NCBI GenBank assembly: GCA_964035575.1
Contig: OZ037877.1
Coordinates: forward strand, 1,240,001 to 1,304,000
Length of the DNA stretch: 64,000 bases
Direction: 5' to 3'
DNA from: Rhynchopus sp. YZ270_cl-10
Taxonomy: Eukaryota; Euglenozoa; Diplonemea; Diplonemida; Diplonemidae
Shown here piece after piece: positions 29,341-39,690 of this stretch (within the stretch, counting starts at the first letter, position 1; each line of letters starts with the position of its first letter). Made by a program: the position numbers and the translations under genes. The notes beneath the pieces were generated by a model. That model saw only the letters and a program-made list of their open reading frames with translations. It made no database searches and had not been told where the DNA came from.

Positions 29341-29608
29341 CACAATTATCGCATTTTAATTTGCTGAGGTCCAAAAGTACCCCTAATGATCTTAGTACAC
29401 TCTTGGTAAGCTCTTTTTAAGCCCTTAAATTAAGCCCTTAATTTCTTACTAAGCCCTTAGTAAGCTCTTAGTAAGAAACTAAGCCCTTAAATTCAGCCCT
29501 TAATTTTAGAGTGCCTTAAAATTAAGGGCTTAATGTAAGAGGTGGGAGGTGGTATTTTTACCTCCGGAGGGTAGGTCCTGGTAAGGGCTTATGGATGCCG
29601 TGTTCTTT

Positions 29609-30007
29609 ATTTCCAAAAAAAAAAAAAACTCTCAGTATTTTTGTTAGGATTCTTATGCCCCATTCCTCTGGCTGATTGAGTGGAAGCGGGAGTAGCACCA
29701 CCACCAAAATGGAAGATATGACTGCATGGTTCCGGTACACTGGCACTGTTGTATTTCGCGGTCAAGTTTTTTTTATTCCCAAACCCAAAAAGGAAGGTTG
29801 TACGTGTTACACCCTTTAGTGCTTACTGTTTATAAATAGTAAGTATATTGGTGTTACCGAACACCTGTCGAGGACATGTCAAGGACCTGTCAATATGGGC
29901 CCTTTCGGGAACACCATATATGAATGTATTTATTCCCCTATCCCTCCCAAGCCTCCAACTCAGATTTTCTTTGTTTTATTTGGTTCTTTTTTTTTTTTTT
30001 TTTTAAA
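29609..30007. other. Intergenic DNA upstream of the palmitoyltransferase gene
   Basis: A degraded family-C motif (ACTGCATGGTTCCGGTACAC) at about 29720-29765 and a poly-T run at about 29988-30004 immediately before the start codon. Confidence 0.45.
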
Positions 30008-32356
30008 ATGGCAGACTTTGGGAGTGGAGGGCAGCCTCAACCGCCGTCAGTCAACCCCACGCCTTCTCCTCCACCCCATCATGCGATTAAGATTGAAGGA
30101 ATATGCGTCCGCCAAGAGGGCGACGGTGCCTGGACGTATGGAGGGATGACGATCTGGCAGGCCGCTACCGTCGGTGTCGAAATCATTGTGCCTATCCTGC
30201 TTGAAGGTGGTGTGGACATTTTGCGTGAACGTGACCATGATGGCTTGGAGGCTATTCACCACGCGGCAAAGTCTGGCAACCAAGGGGTGCTTGAGTTCCT
30301 TCTGGAGAAGGAGGTGCATGTGGACGCAGAGGATGCTGGCGGGATGACCCCTCTTATGTATGCTGTCGCGAATTCGCACACCCCATGCGCTGCGTTTCTT
30401 GTCAAATCGAGGGCAAACGTTGGTGCACAGGATGCTTCAGGGAGGACCGTTGCGTGCCACGCTGTCGCTTCTTCCCTTGCAATGCATGTTGTCTTCCGTT
30501 CGGATGTAGCGCTTGCCACACCTCCCTCCCTTTTGCACACCGCAACCACCGCTGAAAAGTACTTCTCCGTATTGTATTGTCTTGAGCAGCTGGGTATGGA
30601 TGTGAATGCACAGAACGGCGATGGTGACACGGCGTTGCACATTGCTGCGAGAAAAGGGTTGTATCAGATTGCTGGGGCATTATCCGCTAAGGGAGCGGAT
30701 TTAAGCCTTGTGAACAATGCTGGGGCTACGCCTCTGCAGGTGGATGGGATAGACCGTAAGACGCGAGGAAGGATTGCAAGCAAGAATGGCGACCCCGACT
30801 TCTCGAACTGGAAGGTGTTGAAGGGGCGGGACAGCGCGACGGTTGCGCTGGCTGCGTTGTTGCTCCCGAACCTATTTCTCATTTCCGCAGCGAATCTTCC
30901 CCCGGTGTTGGGTTTTGTTGCCTTAGTCGCGAACCTGATTATGGTCGGGTTTATCACAAAGCGTGCAGCGAATATGCGCAAACCTGACCCAGGTCTGGCA
31001 GGATGGTATGCAGGAGGGCTTCTATTCGGTGGCTACGTGCTCGTCAGCGAGACCTTCCCGCATGTAGACAACACCGTAGCGAAATATATGTGGTTTGCCG
31101 TCACGTCTCTGATGTTTTTGAACTATGTGTCCGCTTTCTTGGGAGATCCAGGTGTCGTGCGTTCGACACAGCATGATAGGGAGAGCTTGTACAAAGATTT
31201 GGGTGCTGATGGTGCGGTGGACACAGCAGTGTACTGCCCAACGTCGTTGGTGTTGAAGCCGTTCCGTTCGAAGTTCTGTTCCACATCGCAGCGTCCGGTG
31301 CACCGTTTTGACCACTACTGTGTTTGGACCTGCAACGCCATCGGTGGTGGCAACTTCCGCAACTTCTTTATGTTCTCCTTCTTCCAGGTGCTCTCGCAGT
31401 GTGGCGTCTCCTGGTTCACGTACCAATTCCTCGCGAACCACGCAGAGTTCCCCACCGCAGACCGCTGGTCCCCTTGCACCTGGTTCGACTTCTTCTTCCA
31501 CCCCAAGATCACGCTTGTCACCTTCTTCCTGGTGTTCTACAACTTCGCCGTCTTCGTCTTCATCATCACAGTCTTCCTCACACAGGTCTTCTTCATCACA
31601 CGCAACGTCACCTCGAACGAGGTGTGGTTCCCCGACCGCTACAAATGGGTGTTCAAATTGGGGACCCGGGTGTACACTTTGTATGACCAGGGGACATGGG
31701 GGAATTGGCGTGAGTTCTGTGTTGGTGACTATGTGGGGTATTCGCGGACGATGCCGGCGATGAGCGCACACCTCTCTTCACACGTTGCGAAGTACAATGC
31801 GTGGAAGGAGAAACGCGAGGCACGTCTCCAGGCAGGACGCGGCGCGCTGCCTCACGGACACCCCGCAGGCCAAGGCGACTGCTGTGGCGGGGGGCACTCC
31901 CACTCCCACGGAGCCACCCCTGCGTCACCCGAGAGCAAAGCCGCTGTCCTCCGCGACGTGATGACCAAGGCCGAGAACGCCACCATGACACGCGACACCG
32001 AGACCGGCCTCTTCGTCCCCTCTCAGATGAGCGCGCTGATTGCAGATCTCCCCGTTGCAAAGCGCCGCACAATGGCAGAGGCGCAGACGAAGCAGCTCAG
32101 AGAGCTAGGTCTCCTGGGTGACGACAACACCCTGCAGAACATTACCCCAGAGATAGAGGCAAATATGCTGGCGTTGTTGCGTTCGCGTGCGGCTGGTGGT
32201 CCCGTGGCGGGTGGTGGAGGAGGTGAGGTAGAACTCAGTCAATCCTCCGGGCCCTCCTCCCAAGCTTCCCCAGACGTCGGTGTTCGCTCAGATGTGATGC
32301 TCCGGAGCAGGTCCCAGCCCTCTCATGCGCAAGCCTCAAGGGGAAAGGATGACTAA
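30008..32356 (+). CDS. Ankyrin-repeat DHYC palmitoyltransferase (Akr1/HIP14-like), 782 aa
   Basis: S-acylates cysteines of target proteins at internal membranes. N-terminal ankyrin repeats lie at about residues 70-255 (DGLEAIHHAAKSGNQGVLEF, GGMTPLMYAVANS, GDTALHIAARKG, GATPLQVDG). Two membrane segments (ATVALAALLLPNLFLI, PPVLGFVALVANLIMVGFI) and two more follow before the catalytic Cys-rich domain, in which PVHRFDHYCVWTCNAIGGGN holds the active-site tetrad D435-H-Y-C438. DHYC instead of DHHC also occurs in yeast Akr1. Two further membrane segments come after. The C-terminal tail is cytosolic and His/Gly/Ser-rich. ATG 30008 is chosen over an upstream in-frame start whose peptide is poly-Phe from a T-run. 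Single exon. Confidence 0.9.
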   Translation: MADFGSGGQPQPPSVNPTPSPPPHHAIKIEGICVRQEGDGAWTYGGMTIWQAATVGVEIIVPILLEGGVDILRERDHDGLEAIHHAAKSGNQGVLEFLLEKEVHVDAEDAGGMTPLMYAVANSHTPCAAFLVKSRANVGAQDASGRTVACHAVASSLAMHVVFRSDVALATPPSLLHTATTAEKYFSVLYCLEQLGMDVNAQNGDGDTALHIAARKGLYQIAGALSAKGADLSLVNNAGATPLQVDGIDRKTRGRIASKNGDPDFSNWKVLKGRDSATVALAALLLPNLFLISAANLPPVLGFVALVANLIMVGFITKRAANMRKPDPGLAGWYAGGLLFGGYVLVSETFPHVDNTVAKYMWFAVTSLMFLNYVSAFLGDPGVVRSTQHDRESLYKDLGADGAVDTAVYCPTSLVLKPFRSKFCSTSQRPVHRFDHYCVWTCNAIGGGNFRNFFMFSFFQVLSQCGVSWFTYQFLANHAEFPTADRWSPCTWFDFFFHPKITLVTFFLVFYNFAVFVFIITVFLTQVFFITRNVTSNEVWFPDRYKWVFKLGTRVYTLYDQGTWGNWREFCVGDYVGYSRTMPAMSAHLSSHVAKYNAWKEKREARLQAGRGALPHGHPAGQGDCCGGGHSHSHGATPASPESKAAVLRDVMTKAENATMTRDTETGLFVPSQMSALIADLPVAKRRTMAEAQTKQLRELGLLGDDNTLQNITPEIEANMLALLRSRAAGGPVAGGGGGEVELSQSSGPSSQASPDVGVRSDVMLRSRSQPSHAQASRGKDD

Positions 32357-33729
32357 TTTATTTCTTTTTTGGTAAGGTTTTGCACATTTCAACCTTTTTT
32401 TGCATGAGTTCAGCGTTTTAGTTTTATCTTTTTGCTACGGTGTTTCATGAAAAAACCTTAGCATTATTGTCACTTTTGGGGTAATATTATCACCAATTTT
32501 TTTAAAAAGATGTGGGGTAAAGGAGGGGAGGTGTTTTTGAAGGGGGGCGAAAATGGTGGACTGAAAGAGTATGGTTTCACCCCCCCTTGTGCTTGACACA
32601 AAGGGGGGGGGGGGGCGCTATCTTCCCTTTTTTTTTTGTTCGTCAAAAAATTGCTTTTTTTTTGGGGGGGTTTTTTTTACATTTTTTTTAATGGCAACTT
32701 CGCACTAACAACAATACACTGTCTCACGGAACAGAGTGTTTTTCTCCCAATAGTTTTTTTTTTCTTTGAAAAAAAAAGCGCAAAAAAAAGTCATAAAAAA
32801 AGGTTGGAGTCAGGAACGGAGTGAAAAGCGTACAGACGCGGCATAGTTTTTTTAGGATTTTTTTTTTCCCCCTTCTCCCCCCAAAGGGGGGAACGCCACT
32901 CTGTGTTTTATCAGAGGAAATATTTTGGAATACCGCTAAGACAATTCTCGTGCTCACTCCTCCACACACTGCCAGTCGGTTAGACTGGCCTGGGAGGGGT
33001 TCAGAGGAGTCTTCTTTTTAAGATCTGGGGGTGGGAAAGTGTTCTACAGTTCAACCTCTCCCACTTTTCCTTTCGCGGTTTTTACCCCTATACCCGCTTT
33101 GAGAAGCCAAGAGAGGACGCTAAGATTTGAACACCAAAGAGGAAGTGAAAAGACATGAGCAATTAGGTTTAGGGGAAGGGTAGGGGAAGAGAGTAAAATA
33201 TAAAAAAAATATTTTTGGAGAAAAAAAAAGGTGAAAAACAAGACGGGGACCGTAACTATCTGCCACACTCTTTTTTTTTTGGTACAGGAGCATGTTGCCC
33301 AGCAGTACAGCGCCCTTATAGCACTCTATGCTGCGCAGCGTATATTTTTTGCTGCAGAAACAAAGTGCTGTTAAATGCACCGCAGGTGGTCAGCACATCG
33401 TTCCCATCAAATGAAAGTGAACGTGAAGCTTGCACAGGTGGATGCATTATTCCAATTTTTTTTTAAATAAAGGAGAGAGGTGCGAAGGAGAGAGTGCGCA
33501 AAGTGGCCGAGGGAGAGGTGAAACCCAGCCATGAAACCTTCACACACACAACCCCCCCCATAAAAATTAACAACTTAACAGGATAGATCTAAGCAACATA
33601 AAAAAAAAGCGTCCCTTTTGAATGGTGTTCAAGCTGCGTGTATCCCCCCCACCTCCATCACTCCGTCACCCCCACCACTCCACGTCAGGTAAATAGTCAA
33701 ACAAAACAACTTCCAACCAAACTAACATC
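32357..33729. other. Intergenic DNA
   Basis: AT-rich with many homopolymers, including a G-run near 32604-32615. A short C/A-rich stretch before the eEF3 start is the probable 5' UTR. No gene seen. Confidence 0.5.
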
Positions 33730-36700
33730 ATGTCCCCGAAGCTCGGAGCCGAGGCAGTGAAGATGTTCGACGAGATGTCGGCGAAGCCCACTGACGCTGC
33801 CGCGAAGAAGCTTGCGGAGTTCATGCGCCAGACGACTGGAGCTGAGCTTGCGGAGGCGAGCTTCTTCGAGGAGTTCGAGAAGGCCGCGACTGCCGGAAAG
33901 AAGAAGGAGAACAAGCGTGAGGCCGCCGCCAAGGTCTTCGCTGCGCTCAGCCAGGACGACGAGCTCAACCTCGAGGCGTACCTCTCGAAGCAGTTCCCGA
34001 CCGTGCTCGAGCTTGTCGGAGACAAGACCAAGGCTGTCGCCAAGTCCGCGAACGCTGCCGTCCGCGCCTACGTCGAGCGTGTGTCCCAGAGCACCGGAGC
34101 GGCCGTGATGTGCATGCAGGGTATGCTCCGTGAGGGCTGCCTTGAGTCGACCAAGTTCCAGGTGAAGGTGATGGCCCTCGAGGCGATCTCGATCTTCGCC
34201 AAGAAGGCCGCCGACTCCGTGCGCACCTTCATGCCTGAGCTTGTGCCCGCTGTGTGCGACGTGCTCCACGACACCAAGACCGAGGTGTGCGAGGAGGCCG
34301 AGCAGGCGCTCGCCAACATGGCGAAGACCATCGAGAACAAGGACATTGACGACCTTGTGCCCAAGATGCTTGAGGCCCTCATGGAGCCCACCAACGTCCC
34401 GGACTGTGTCTTCACCCTGTCGTGCACCAAGTTCGTTGCCACTGTGCAGCGTCCCGAGCTTGCGCTTGTGACCCCCCTGCTTGTGCGTGGGTTCCGTACC
34501 ATGGAGACCAAGATCGTGCGTCAGGCCGCCAAGATCACTGACAACTTGTCGAAGCTTGTTGAGGTGCCCAGCGAGGCCGAGCCGCTTCTGCCCAAGCTGA
34601 CCCCGCTTGTCGAGGACGCGTCTGTGCAGACCTCGGACCCCGAGTGCCGTAACGTGTGCGGACAGGTCGTGACCCACCTGACCAAGCTCCAGAAGACCAT
34701 CGACGCGGAGAAGCTTCTGCGCCTTGACGCGACCAAGATGATGAAGATGCTTGGCGACGACAAGAAGGTTGTGTCCTCGGACCCTGTGGTGATGAGCTTC
34801 ACCGCCGACGTGCTTGAGGCCCTCTTCGACATGAAGGAGCTGGACGTGAAGCCTTGGGAGGCCGCTGTGAAGGCCGTGTCGAAGGCCGGTGAGGCCGCTG
34901 GTGTTGCCAAGCGCATCTTCGATGTGTGCCAGCCGCTCATGCTCGGAGAGGTCAAGGAGGAGGAGGAGGACGCCGCCGAGCTCTGCAACTGCACCTTCAC
35001 CCTCGCCTACGGGTCGAAGATTCTGCTGAAGAACACCACCCTGAAGCTTCTCCGTGGATACAAGTACGGACTGCTGGGACCCAACGAGTGTGGTAAGACC
35101 TCGCTCCTGAAGGCGATTGCCAAGGACCAGGTTGAGGGCTTCCCCCCGTCCACCGAGGTGCGCACCGTGTTCGTCGAGGCCGACATCCTGGGAGAGCTTT
35201 CCCATTTGTCCTGCCTTGAGTACATCTTCGAGGACGACCGCATCAAGGCCGCCAAGATCGACGAGGCTGCCGTCATCGCCGCCATGTCTGCTGTCGGATT
35301 CGCCGGAGCTGACGAGATTGCGGGAGGAAAGGCCGCACGTATCATGGACCCCGTGTCGTCCCTGTCCGGAGGATGGAGAATGAAGCTTGCCCTGGCACGT
35401 GCGATGCTTCAGAAGGCCGACATTCTGCTCATGGACGACCCGACCAACCACTTGGACGTGAAGAACGTTGCGTGGGTGGAGGACTACATTGAGAGCCTGA
35501 CGGACGTGACCTGCATGATTGTGTCGTCGAACCCCGGTCTGCTCCAGAGGTGCTGCCAGCGCATTGTCCACTTCGACAACCTGCGTCTCCACTCCTTCAA
35601 GGGAACCATCGACAAGTTCGTTGAGGCCAAGCCCGAGTGCAAGTCGTACTTCGAGCTGAAGTCGACCAAGGGACTTGAGTTCTCCTTCCCGGACCCGTCC
35701 TTCATTGAGGGAGTGAACAGCCGTGGTAAGGTGCTGATGAAGATGGACAACGTCGACTTCGCGTACCCCGGAAACCCGCGCCCGACCGTTGTCGGCCTGA
35801 CCGTGCGTGTGTCGATGGCGTCGCGTGTGGCGTGCCTGGGACCCAACGGAGCAGGAAAGTCGACCATGATCAAGCTGCTGACCGGAGAGCTCAACCCCGA
35901 CACCGGAAGCGTGTGGAAGCACTCGAACTGCAAGATCGCGTACGTTGCCCAGCACGCTTTCCACCACATCGAGAAGCACTTGAAGCAGACTGCCACTGAG
36001 TACATCCTCTGGCGTTACGAATACGGAACTGACAAGGAGTCCCTCGAGAAGGTGACCATGATCCTCACCGACGCTGAGGAGGCCAAGCTGAAGGAGGTCA
36101 AGACCTGGGAGTACACCGACGAGGAGGGTCTCCACCGCCACAAGGCCACCATCGAGAAGCTGACCGGAATCAGGAAGCCCCAGAAGCGTGGAGGATACCT
36201 GTACGAGGTGCGCTTCACCGGAAAGGTTGAGGGAGAAGGCATCCGTGGATACATCCCTGAGGACAAGCTGAACGACGGAGGATGGTCCAAGCACGTCAAG
36301 CAGACCGCTGAGAAGATCCTCGCTGAGGAGGGCAGGTATGGCACATTACATTGCACCACCTAATCATTTTCACGTTACCCACCCCACAGATACAAGCGCC
36401 CCCTGACCCAGTCGAATGTCGAGAAGCTTCTGGCCGACGTTGGTCTCGAGACCGAGTACGCTAGCCACTACCAGATGAACGCGCTCTCTGGAGGACAGAA
36501 GGTGAAGGTTGTCCTGGCGGCAGCGATGTGGGACCAGCCCCACATTGTCATTCTTGACGAGCCGACCAACTACTTGGACCGTGAGTCGCTTGCGGCCCTC
36601 TGCGTTGCCATCACGAACTTCAAGGGAGGAGTGGTCATCATTACTCACAACGACCAGTTCTCGAAGCACCTCTGCCCCGAGACATGGCTTGTGGAGAAGG

Positions 36701-36939
36701 GTGACGACGGTATTGGCCGACTGGACTGCAAGGGAGACGCAGACTGGATGGAGCAGATCATGAAGGAGAAGACGTCTGGCCAGCAGATGGAGGAGATGGT
36801 TGACGCACTTGGTAACGTCACCAAGGTCAAGCAGCAGAAGAAGGAGCTCACCCGCAAGGAGCGCAAGCAGCGTGAGCTTGCCAGGAAGAAGGCCAAGGAG
36901 CTCGGAGAGGCCTGGTCCAGCGACGAGGACGACTTCTAG
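33730..36939 (+). CDS. Translation elongation factor 3-like ABC ATPase, 1051 aa
   Basis: Exons 33730-36335 and 36390-36939; yeast eEF3 is 1044 aa. eEF3 binds the ribosome and drives E-site tRNA release. Order: N-terminal HEAT region (about 1-320), four-helix bundle, ABC1, ABC2 with inserted chromodomain-like segment (KRGGYLYEVRFTGK), and a lysine-rich tail ending SSDEDDF as in fungi. ABC2 is complete: GPNGAGKS (704-711), LSGGQ (about 901), ILDEPTNYLD, IITHND. ABC1 has Walker A GPNECGKT (450-457) and LSGGW, but Walker B reads LLMDDPTNHLD (D570 where the catalytic Glu belongs) and the H-loop reads VSSN (S600 for His). Strong codon bias (almost all G/C third bases) suggests high expression. It could be an eEF3-like paralogue rather than canonical eEF3. 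Confidence 0.92.
36336..36389 (+). other. Intron (54 nt) of the eEF3-like gene
   Basis: GTATGG ... CACCTAATC ... CCACAG. Contains an in-frame stop; splicing joins EEG-R-YKRPLTQ. Same length as the XRCC1-like intron. CTAAT about 25 nt from the 3' end is a plausible branch site. Confidence 0.92.
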
Positions 36940-39690
36940 TAGCTTCAATTGGCATATGCACCTCGACTACACTGGCCTCGCCACGTCGAGGCACAAAACA
37001 CCAATGACAGCTCCAAGGACCCAAAGGACGACGTCTGATAGCACAAATACTGCACTGTACACCAACGGGAGTATCCGCAAACCTCAATTACCCACACCCC
37101 ATTTTTTTTTTGTTTGTTTTGTCGTCGTAGCACCCCCACCTACCTTCCCCACCAGGGGGGTAAATCCGCGCACAATGAAAAAAATTCACGGAATCTGGGG
37201 ATTTTATTTGGCGCAATCCCCTCCCCTCCCTCCCCCCCTCCCTTCCCCTCCATCTGATCACACCTCCTATCCCATTACCCCAACAAGGCATATTAATGGT
37301 TACTCTCTTTAGCCTTCTCCCGTTGTTCCTGGAGGGGTGGAGGTAGACAGAAGTAACCTTTTCCCGTCTCGCCGTGCAATCAAAAACGCCCCCTTTTTTT
37401 TTTTTGTAAAAAAAAAGATGGTTTAGTTTGTATCCGCTAAAAGGAAGTATGCGAGGTTAGTGATCAAATCTTACATTTATTCATTTTTTTTTTTTGGCGG
37501 ACCCTCTAGCCTTTTGTGTGCTCTCAAAGCTTTATTGCTCCTGCTGGTATTTTTGGTGTTGCTGTTGAACAACAAGGTTCTGTCACTCCATTTTCTTTCC
37601 AGCACTCTATTTTTAGGAATAAAAAGCAGTGAGCGGTGCACCAATCACCCAGGGTTCCGGTCTTAATCAAATTTTGTCAATTCAGAAAAAAAAAGCAATA
37701 CATTGTAACATGGTGCATAACCTTGTCTTTTTTGTTATTTTCTTCTTTTCTTTTTGACATGGTAATTGCAAACGGAAGGAAGCTTCCATTATTATTTTTT
37801 CAAAAAAAAGTATTGCGCGGATGACACGTTAATTTTATCAAATAATCATCAAGAAATGAACGAAAACGTAAATTCCTTTCTGTGTCTCCTAGGGACATAC
37901 TGCCGCTGCTTGACTTTTTTTTTCTTTTTTTCCGATGTGTGACTCGAGGTGACTAAGCACGAGAGGCTTACGCTCATCTGACGAATTTCTTTTATTTTAT
38001 TTTTATCCTGCGCCTTTCGAAAATTCTGCCTCTTTAATGCCGGCAAGTTGTTTTGAATACGTATGGGGGGAGGGGAACAGATTCCCGCAAAAAAGTCGCT
38101 GTCGCTCAACCAACTTTTGCAAAAAAAAAAAAAATAAAAAATTATACAAAGAATAAAGAAAATAGGAGAACTAAAAAAATATTTTGAAGCCTTTTTTGTG
38201 ATAAATACTTTACGCAACACCAATTATTGTGCTAGGATTTTTTTCTTTTTTTGTGCGTGAGGTTTGTACAGTTTTCGATGAGGGGATATGTGATGAACAA
38301 AATGAGTTGTCTGCACTGTTCAAGATTTCAACAATAAAAATAATGTTTGGTATAGTGGAGTTCCTTCTCTGAAGAGCAAAAACAAAAAACAAAAAAACTA
38401 GTGGAGTTCATCCTCGGGTGTCTACACTAATACAACCAAGTTTTCAAAAATAAAAAAAAAAACAAACAAAAAACTTTTGATTGTGATTGCAAGGGAATGC
38501 GAGACGTTTGTACCAATTACCTTACTATTCCGAAGACTGCCAGTTATTGGCAGCACCAAGCAAAAAAAGCGAAAAACAAAAAAAGACAAAAAAAAAGCTA
38601 AAGGTTGCTTTCCCTTCTCCCTGTTTTCGATATATTACCCCCACTCTGCGCACGCTATTATTATTTTTCCATTTTATTTGTTGATTATCTTCTTCTTCAT
38701 ATTTTTCAAAGAAAAACATTTATTAGTTCTCTTTACGTGCCTTCACCCCAAAAGTTGTCTGCACGCTACCCAACTTCATTTTTTTCCCCCGCTCCCACAA
38801 ACCCCCCCTCCCCGACTATATTTACAAGATTTCTTTGTCAAAAAAACTCTCTTTTTTTATGTTCTCTCTCTTCCGAAAGATGTTTGTTCCCGCGAGGCCC
38901 TTTCATCAAATCCAGCTTTTATTTTTTGCTTTCCCTTTTCAAGGTGACTAAGCACAGAGAACTGTACTTTACCATTGCCACCCACGAGTAGCAATAACAC
39001 ACAAAAACAAACGACGGAATGACTAAAAGAATTATCTAATCAGACCAAGCACAGAGAACATTCACAAATCATTTGACCAATTTTCTCTCTCTCTCTTTTT
39101 TTCTCTCTTCATTACATGACTTTCCAGAGGTGACTGCCTAGGCGCTGTTGTCACCAATCCCTTTTCCCCCCATTTACTTTACACCGAGGCACTTCCCTGC
39201 CCACTTTCAAAATCCCCCATATTGTGATGCCCTTAAGTACCCGATACTCAAGACTATCCAAGTTGGTTTTTTTTGGTTTTTTTTTTTTGTTGCTGTTTTT
39301 TGTGTTCATTTTTGGTTTTCTCTATTACACTATACCCTCCCACCTCACCATCCCCGCTGCTAACGACAAACAAACAAAAAAAAACACTGAAAAAAAAAAA
39401 AAAGCAAAATCCCCTCAAAAAAAGCCAATTACAAAACAACATGAGAGTAGGTGCAGATTGCACAAACCGCGGACAAACGCAAAAAGAAGCAACTACACTA
39501 CTTCAATTCCTTCTCCTCTTCTCTCCCCTCCTCTCCCTATCTTGCGGTTATTTTTTACCCTTTTTTTTCTTTCTTTGCTACAAAAAAAGCGACAAACCCT
39601 TCTTTTTCCCCCTCAATCCATCCCCCCTGAGATCCCTCCCCCCCTCACCCTCATCCTAAAAAAGGGGGGGAGAAAATAAAACTAAAAAAC
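36940..39690. other. Gene-free 2.75 kb between eEF3 and NAGLU
   Basis: Contains a family-A copy (37948-37979), a truncated family-A motif near 38943, and a good family-E copy (38390-38445) with a fragment of another at about 38350. The final about 200 bp before NAGLU is pyrimidine-rich. No gene seen. Confidence 0.5.
38390..38445 (+). repeat. Dispersed repeat family E (type copy)
   Basis: Consensus TAGTGGAGTTCATCCTCGGG then TGTCTACACTAATACAACCA AGTTTTCAAA. Copies at 7031 (split by a hAT-like element), 10696, 12455 (part), 38390, 42386, 49650 and 54455; longer F-type variants with CTGTGGCAACACAAC at 12630 and 58878. Often downstream of a family A or B copy by 130-700 bp. Confidence 0.8.

Larger units (their letters stand above)
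27336..29602. mobile_element. Long-TIR element (2.27 kb) enclosing satellite arrays
   Basis: CACGGCATCCATAAGCCCTT at the left is repeated inverted as AAGGGCTTATGGATGCCGTG at the right. The inverted similarity continues for about 190-210 bp (27336-27530 against 29388-29602) through AAGGGCTTAATTTAAGGGCT modules. TTCTTT directly flanks both ends (27330-27335, 29603-29608), extendable to GTTCTTT. Inside: unique DNA with a perfect hairpin (27738-27798), then a 5-bp array and a 9-bp array. No transposase recognised. The superfamily is unclear; long TIRs with a 6-9 bp duplication would fit MuDR-like or foldback types. Confidence 0.8.

Noticed and set aside
28209-29420. Very long open frames (up to about 400 codons, both strands) over the satellite arrays
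   Set aside because: They arise because 5-bp and 9-bp units contain no stop in several frames; pure simple repeat, no protein signal.
30000-30007. Upstream in-frame start of the palmitoyltransferase frame at 29924
   Set aside because: The added residues are poly-Phe from a T-run; ATG 30008 begins the plausible protein.
33697-36294. 865-codon open frame antisense to the eEF3-like gene
   Set aside because: A by-product of the extreme G/C third-position bias of the sense gene; its composition (Leu/His/Val rich) mirrors antisense codons and it has no domain.
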